Assembly (NCBI GenBank): GCA_965660355.1
Contig: CBFHZN010000031.1
Coordinates: 1 to 10,837, forward strand
From: CAJXVY01 sp965660355
Lineage (GTDB): Bacteria; Actinomycetota; Actinomycetes; Actinomycetales; Microbacteriaceae
Direction: 5' to 3'
Length of the DNA stretch: 10,837 nt
The translations under genes were made by a program, and so were the position numbers. The notes beneath the pieces are model-generated. The model ran no database searches. It saw only the letters and a program-made list of their open reading frames with translations, and was not told where the DNA came from. The first letter of the stretch is position 1; each line of letters starts with the position of its first letter. Shown here piece by piece: positions 6,804-10,837 of this stretch.

Positions 6804-8300
6804 ATGTTCATCTCCCTTGGAAATAATATTCAAACCGATGCGCAGCCAAGATTAGAGCTTGTTGTAAAAAACTCTATTGCGTCCAAAATTTTTTCCAAAG
6901 ATAGTTCACTTTGGGGTGCTGAAGCGAAGGAAGAGGCATCAATAAGACTTGGTTGGACAGACCCAATTGACACTGCGGGTGAGCTTGTTCCGCAAATCCT
7001 AAAACTGCGTGAGGAACTGAGTTCAACAGGTGTAAATAGGGTGGTTCTATGTGGAATGGGTGGAAGTTCACTCGCCCCAGAAGTTATTTGCAAATCTGAA
7101 GGCGTAGAACTGACTGTTTTAGATAGCACCTCCCCCACGAGTGTCAGAGATGCTTTGCAAGATATAGGAAAGACGGCTGTGGTGGTGTCATCCAAAAGTG
7201 GAAGCACCGTTGAAACCGATAGCCAGAAACGCATTTTTGAGCAGGAATTTCAAAAGGCCGGCATTGACCCCGGATCAAGAATCATAATCGTCACCGACCC
7301 GGGTTCACCCTTGATGCTGGATAGTCAAAAAAAGGGTTACACGATTTTTGAAGCTGACCCAAATGTGGGGGGCCGTTATTCAGCACTAACCGCTTTTGGT
7401 CTTGTTCCCTCGGGTCTCGCTGGTGCAAACATCGCCAAATTAGTGTCAGAGGCGAAAACAATTTTGCCTGAACTTGCCAGTGATAGTTCAGATAACCCAG
7501 CAATGGTTTTGGCTGCTTCAATTTCTGGCGAGAGATCCAGATTGTTGATTGATGATCGAATGAGTAATCATCAGGGCTTTGCAGATTGGGCTGAACAGTT
7601 GATTGCTGAATCAACGGGAAAAGAGGGAAAAGGTATCCTTCCGGTTGCTGGCGATCACTCCGCAGAGATTGCCGCCCAAGCGAGGGATATATTGCCAGTG
7701 AATTTCGCAAATGGTGAGGCTGGGGATGAATTTGTAAACATAAATGGCTCACTGGGTGAATTGTTCATGGTGTTTGAAACGGCCACCGCAGCTGCTGGAT
7801 GGCTAATCGGCATCAATCCATTTGATCAACCAGATGTTGAATCAGCTAAAAAGGCGGCACGAGAGAGCCTTGATTCATCTACCAATCAGTCTTTCGGAGA
7901 AATTCAAATGGCCAAAGAACTAATAACCAATATTCCAGCTCACGGTTATCTATCTGTTCAGCTTTATGCGAATCGACAAGAGACCCCAAGCGTTGAAAAG
8001 TTGCGTAAAAAATTGGTTGAGATTTCCAAAGTTCCAGTGACTATCGGCTGGGGTCCAAGATTCCTGCATTCAACAGGTCAGTTTCATAAAGGTGGAAAAC
8101 CTGGAGGGGCTTTTTTGCAGATTGTGCAAAAAGACCAAGAGCTTGACATCCCCGGTAAAGACTTTGGATTTCAGAGGCTGATTGAAGCTCAGGCAGCGGG
8201 TGATGCAAAGGTCTTATCGGATAAAGGGAATGCCGTGGTGCGGTTAGAAATTGAGCAGGGAGTTGATGTGATTGAGTTTCTGGAGCAAATAGTTGGCTAA
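6804..8300 (+). CDS. pgi: Glucose-6-phosphate isomerase
   Basis: Interconverts glucose-6-phosphate and fructose-6-phosphate, letting the non-oxidative pentose branch feed carbon back to G6PDH. The 498-residue protein has two sugar-isomerase (SIS) folds. It carries GMGGSSLAPEVI (from G84), SKSGSTVET (130-138, phosphate binding), VGGRYSALTAFGLVPSGLAG, LIAESTGKEGKG with E269 as the likely catalytic glutamate, and TGQFHKGGKPGGAFLQI (H428, K429) near the C-terminus. This is the divergent actinobacterial PGI type, similar to the PGI half of transaldolase-PGI fusions rather than the E. coli enzyme. The start abuts the tal stop with only a weak GGA upstream, which suggests termination-reinitiation coupling. 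The 3' end overlaps zwf by 8 bp. Confidence 0.93.
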   Translation: MFISLGNNIQTDAQPRLELVVKNSIASKIFSKDSSLWGAEAKEEASIRLGWTDPIDTAGELVPQILKLREELSSTGVNRVVLCGMGGSSLAPEVICKSEGVELTVLDSTSPTSVRDALQDIGKTAVVVSSKSGSTVETDSQKRIFEQEFQKAGIDPGSRIIIVTDPGSPLMLDSQKKGYTIFEADPNVGGRYSALTAFGLVPSGLAGANIAKLVSEAKTILPELASDSSDNPAMVLAASISGERSRLLIDDRMSNHQGFADWAEQLIAESTGKEGKGILPVAGDHSAEIAAQARDILPVNFANGEAGDEFVNINGSLGELFMVFETATAAAGWLIGINPFDQPDVESAKKAARESLDSSTNQSFGEIQMAKELITNIPAHGYLSVQLYANRQETPSVEKLRKKLVEISKVPVTIGWGPRFLHSTGQFHKGGKPGGAFLQIVQKDQELDIPGKDFGFQRLIEAQAAGDAKVLSDKGNAVVRLEIEQGVDVIEFLEQIVG

Positions 8301-9810
8301 TCCTCTCAAAGACCCCTTAGATAGAAGACTTGCAAGGATTGCTGGCCCCAGTGGGCTTATAATTTTCGGAATAACTGGTGATCTTGCTCAAAAAAAGCTG
8401 CTGCCAGCTGTTTACGACCTCTCTAACAGGGGTCTACTCCCCCCTTCTTTTTCCCTTGTTGGCTTTGGAAGACGTGAATGGAGCAATGAGCAATTCATAG
8501 ATGTTGCCCGAGAGTCTGTTAGGGCGCATGCGCGAACAGGGTTCAACGAAAAAGTTTGGACGCAGTTGGTGGAGGGGTTCAGATTCGTTTCGGGAAATTT
8601 TGATGACCCGGAAGCTTTCCAAAATCTAAAACAAGAGATTTCAAATCTTGACAAAAAAAGAGGAACCGCAGGAAACCATGCCTTTTATTTTTCGATACCT
8701 CCTGCTGATTTTCCAAAGGTGGCCAAGCAACTCTCTGATTCTGGGTTGGCCGATGCTGATGAAGGCCAGTTTCGTAGGGTTGTAATTGAAAAGCCGTTCG
8801 GTTCTAATTTGGAAACTGCAGTCGAACTGAATAAGACCATCGAGGAAGTCTTTGAACCCGAGAGTGTTTTTCGAATTGATCACTATCTTGGAAAAGAAAC
8901 TGTTCAAAACATACTTGCGCTTCGGTTTGCCAATCGCATGTTTGAACCTTTGTGGAATTCGAATCACATAGATCACGTGCAGATCACCATGGCCGAAGAA
9001 ATAGGAATCGGCTCAAGAGCTGGGTATTACGACGGTATAGGCGCGGCCAGAGATGTGATTCAAAACCACCTGTTGCAACTATTGGCGCTGACGGCAATGG
9101 AGGAGCCAAATAGTTTCAATGCAGATGATTTGAGGCAGGAAAAGGAAAAGGTGTTGGCCGCGGTCAAATTGCCAAAGAGACTGAATGAACACACTGCCCG
9201 CGGTCAATACTCCTCAGGATGGCAGGGTGCGCAGGAGGTTGGCGGGTATCTTCAGGAACCTGGAATGCCCAAAAAAAGCAATACTGAAACATTTGCCGCC
9301 ATGAGGTTGGACATCGGCACTCGCAGATGGTCGGGGGTCCCTTTTTATCTTCGAACAGGTAAGAGGCTTGCAAGAAGGGTTACTGAAATTGCAGTGGTTT
9401 TCAAACGTGCCCCCCAGCAGTTATTCGCGGAATCGCAGACCAGACTCCTAGGAGAAAACGCACTTGTTATCAGGGTTCAGCCTGATGAGGGAGTGACTAT
9501 TAGATTCGGCTCCAAGGTTCCTGGAGTGGGCATGCAAGTAAGGGATGTAACCATGGATTTTGGATATGGACATGCTTTTACGGAGGACTCCCCTGAGGCC
9601 TATGAAAGATTGATTTTGGATGTGTTACTTGGTGATCCACCACTTTTCCCAAGGCAGCGAGAGGTTGAGCTCAGTTGGCAGATACTCGATCCCATTGTGA
9701 AATTCTGGGCAAATGCCGACAAACCAGAGAGCTACCTGCCTGGTAGCTGGGGTCCCGCAAGTGCGCATGACATGCTTGAAAAAGACGGAAGGGTTTGGAG
9801 GCGACCTTGA
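8293..9810 (+). CDS. zwf: Glucose-6-phosphate 1-dehydrogenase
   Basis: Catalyses the first oxidative step of the pentose phosphate pathway, from glucose-6-phosphate to 6-phosphogluconolactone with reduction of NADP(+). The 505-residue product has the Rossmann motif GITGDLAQKKL (G26-L36), the substrate-binding signature RIDHYLGKE (194-202, with H197 and K201) and a second conserved histidine in RDVIQNHLLQLL (H259). A typical C-terminal part includes SWGPASAHDML. The start is TTG at 8293, preceded by TGGAG (8281-8285) seven bases upstream inside pgi, so the genes overlap by 8 bp. The N-terminus MANPLKDPLDRRLARIAGPS fits actinobacterial homologues. It lies directly before opcA, whose product is needed for full activity in species where this has been tested. 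Confidence 0.97.
   Translation: MANPLKDPLDRRLARIAGPSGLIIFGITGDLAQKKLLPAVYDLSNRGLLPPSFSLVGFGRREWSNEQFIDVARESVRAHARTGFNEKVWTQLVEGFRFVSGNFDDPEAFQNLKQEISNLDKKRGTAGNHAFYFSIPPADFPKVAKQLSDSGLADADEGQFRRVVIEKPFGSNLETAVELNKTIEEVFEPESVFRIDHYLGKETVQNILALRFANRMFEPLWNSNHIDHVQITMAEEIGIGSRAGYYDGIGAARDVIQNHLLQLLALTAMEEPNSFNADDLRQEKEKVLAAVKLPKRLNEHTARGQYSSGWQGAQEVGGYLQEPGMPKKSNTETFAAMRLDIGTRRWSGVPFYLRTGKRLARRVTEIAVVFKRAPQQLFAESQTRLLGENALVIRVQPDEGVTIRFGSKVPGVGMQVRDVTMDFGYGHAFTEDSPEAYERLILDVLLGDPPLFPRQREVELSWQILDPIVKFWANADKPESYLPGSWGPASAHDMLEKDGRVWRRP
9797..9801 (+). promoter_or_regulatory. Ribosome binding site of opcA (GGAGG) inside zwf
   Basis: GGAGG ends five bases before a TTG at 9807. It settles the choice between two in-frame TTG codons: the earlier one (9795-9797) overlaps the GGAGG itself, so the later one is the likely opcA start. 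Confidence 0.7.
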
Positions 9811-10721
9811 TAGTAGATCTCCCAGACACCACAGTGTCAAAGGTAAGTAAAAAACTCTCCAACCTTCGCGAGGAGGGCGGTGTTGTAGCCCTGGGGCGCG
9901 TGTTGACGCTACTGATTCAAACTGATTTCAGAAGAATCGAAGAGGTTGTGGAGGCAGCCAATGCCGCCAGTCGAGCCCACCCAGCCAGAGTGATTGTTTT
10001 AGCTGATGAGGTAGATGTCCCTGGCGAGGCTCGGTTAGATGCTCAAATCAGGGTGGGTGGCGATGCAGGAGCCAGTGAAGTGGTCATCCTCAGGGCTTAT
10101 GGAGGTCTGGCGCAGTCACTGAATGGGCTAGTTGGTGGGCTGCTTTTACCAGATGCGCCAATTGTGGTCTGGTGGCCTAATTCATGCCCAGAATCTCCAG
10201 CAAGAGCAGATTTGGGTCAAATAGCAACTAGAAGGATTACCGATAGCGCTAATCAGTCAAATCCCCAGAAATACCTTGAACAGCTAGCTAAGAACTACCA
10301 GCCAGGTGATGGGGATATGGCATGGACGCGCTTGACGCTTTGGAGATCACAGCTAGCTTCACTGTTTGATCGGATTTCCAGTGAGGAAATTGAAAGTGTT
10401 GAAGTAGTTGGTTCTGAATTGAGTCCGTCGGCGGACCTTTTGGCGGCCTGGTTTCGAGTAAAGCTTGGCGTGAGGACTGAAATATCAAGAAAACACAAGG
10501 GTAAAAACGTTTTGGGCATTGGCGGAGTGAAGATTCACTATAAAGGTGGAGAACTAAAGATGATGCGAAGTGCGGAGGTGGCCAAGATAAAACAATCAGG
10601 ATTACCGAGTGCTTCAATTTTGCTTCCAAGAAGGTCAGTCGTTGATTGCCTGGTTGAAGAAATGCGCTTTATGGGTCCCGATGAAACCTACGCTGAGATT
10701 CTCAAAGGTGGCTTCAGGTGA
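9807..10721 (+). CDS. opcA: Glucose-6-phosphate dehydrogenase assembly protein OpcA
   Basis: OpcA is an allosteric activator or assembly factor of G6PDH found in cyanobacteria and actinobacteria, and is almost always encoded next to zwf, as here. With the TTG start at 9807 the product has 304 residues and begins MIVDLPDTTVSKVSKKLSNL, then REEGGVVALGRVLTLLI, which matches the family N-terminus. A second hallmark is IVVWWPNSCPESPARADLGQ followed by IATRRITDS (W122, W123; RRIT near 142-145). No catalytic residues are expected. The start overlaps the zwf stop as TTGA (4 bp) and the stop overlaps the next gene as GTGA (4 bp), which indicates translational coupling on one mRNA. An in-frame TTG at 9795 would add four residues and is less likely. 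Confidence 0.95.
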   Translation: MIVDLPDTTVSKVSKKLSNLREEGGVVALGRVLTLLIQTDFRRIEEVVEAANAASRAHPARVIVLADEVDVPGEARLDAQIRVGGDAGASEVVILRAYGGLAQSLNGLVGGLLLPDAPIVVWWPNSCPESPARADLGQIATRRITDSANQSNPQKYLEQLAKNYQPGDGDMAWTRLTLWRSQLASLFDRISSEEIESVEVVGSELSPSADLLAAWFRVKLGVRTEISRKHKGKNVLGIGGVKIHYKGGELKMMRSAEVAKIKQSGLPSASILLPRRSVVDCLVEEMRFMGPDETYAEILKGGFR

Positions 10722-10837
10722 GAGAGGTACAGGTTTATCCAGATTCGGATGAACTGGTGAAAGCGGTAATTGAGCAATCAGTTGAATTGCTCTCAGGCAT
10801 GAAACATCCGCGAGTTGCACTCTCCGGTGGTAGTGCC
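10718..10837 (+). CDS. pgl: 6-phosphogluconolactonase, N-terminal part (runs off the right edge)
   Basis: Hydrolyses 6-phosphogluconolactone, the product of Zwf, to 6-phosphogluconate. Forty codons are visible, beginning VREVQVYPDSDELVKAVIEQ and ending with VALSGGSA. That last segment corresponds to the glycine-rich sugar-phosphate-binding motif (usually LTGGST) near the N-terminus of the DevB/SOL-type lactonases. The GTG start overlaps the opcA TGA by 4 bp, with AAAGGTGG (10704-10711) as ribosome binding site. Position after zwf-opcA is where actinobacteria normally carry this gene. Completeness cannot be judged from the window. Confidence 0.9.
   Translation, partial: MREVQVYPDSDELVKAVIEQSVELLSGMKHPRVALSGGSA

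Noticed and set aside
6830..7234. 134-codon open frame on the minus strand inside pgi
   Set aside because: Antisense to conserved pgi motifs, with low-complexity Ser/Thr-rich composition typical of a shadow frame.
7291..7752. 153-codon open frame on the minus strand inside pgi
   Set aside because: It lies wholly within a well-conserved pgi coding region, has no recognisable domain, and its composition is that of an antisense shadow of the real frame.
1..10837. Mobile elements, CRISPR arrays, defence genes, biosynthetic clusters or horizontally acquired islands
   Set aside because: Every long frame belongs to conserved central metabolism, cofactor synthesis or DNA repair. No transposase, integrase, repeat array or shift in composition was seen.

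Overview
This window is chromosomal housekeeping DNA from an actinobacterium, most likely a member of the Microbacteriaceae with a small, compact genome (the freshwater Rhodoluna/Aquiluna type fits). The clues are the actinobacterial gene order (sufB and ctaA next to ctaB, then tkt-tal-pgi-zwf-opcA-pgl), the presence of opcA, protein sequences of actinobacterial character, a GC content near 50% by eye (low for the phylum), and almost no spacer DNA. The genus-level guess is inference. No mobile element, CRISPR array, tRNA, rRNA or foreign-looking gene was seen.

Left part (1-3547), Fe-S and heme a. The 5' end of sufB (Fe-S cluster scaffold) reads leftward out of the window. A 137-bp divergent spacer separates it from ctaA (heme a synthase). 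This spacer holds a near-palindrome, a repeated TTGACA hexamer and a DtxR/IdeR-like iron-box candidate. A class I DNA photolyase gene (phr) follows ctaA with no gap and starts with TTG. It converges on ctaB (heme o synthase), which lies on the opposite strand, and the two coding ends overlap by 15 bp. CtaB makes heme o from heme b and CtaA converts heme o to heme a for cytochrome aa3 oxidase, so the locus serves aerobic respiration, with a light-dependent DNA-repair enzyme placed inside it.

Right part (3548-10837), carbon metabolism. A 110-bp divergent spacer separates ctaB from tkt. From the tkt start (3658) to the window end there is no intergenic base. Transketolase, transaldolase, glucose-6-phosphate isomerase, glucose-6-phosphate dehydrogenase, its assembly factor OpcA and the start of 6-phosphogluconolactonase are joined by 1-bp, 0-bp, 8-bp, 4-bp and 4-bp junctions. 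Together they make up the pentose phosphate pathway and its link to glycolysis, except that 6-phosphogluconate dehydrogenase and the two pentose-phosphate isomerase/epimerase enzymes are not in the window. The operon should supply NADPH, ribose-5-phosphate and erythrose-4-phosphate.

I found no undescribed biological system. The points most worth checking are regulatory or architectural: the in-frame TAG|ATG junction of tal and pgi (domains that occur fused in some bacteria), a hairpin that would cover the tkt ribosome binding site, the two operator candidates between sufB and ctaA, and the placement of phr in the heme a locus.
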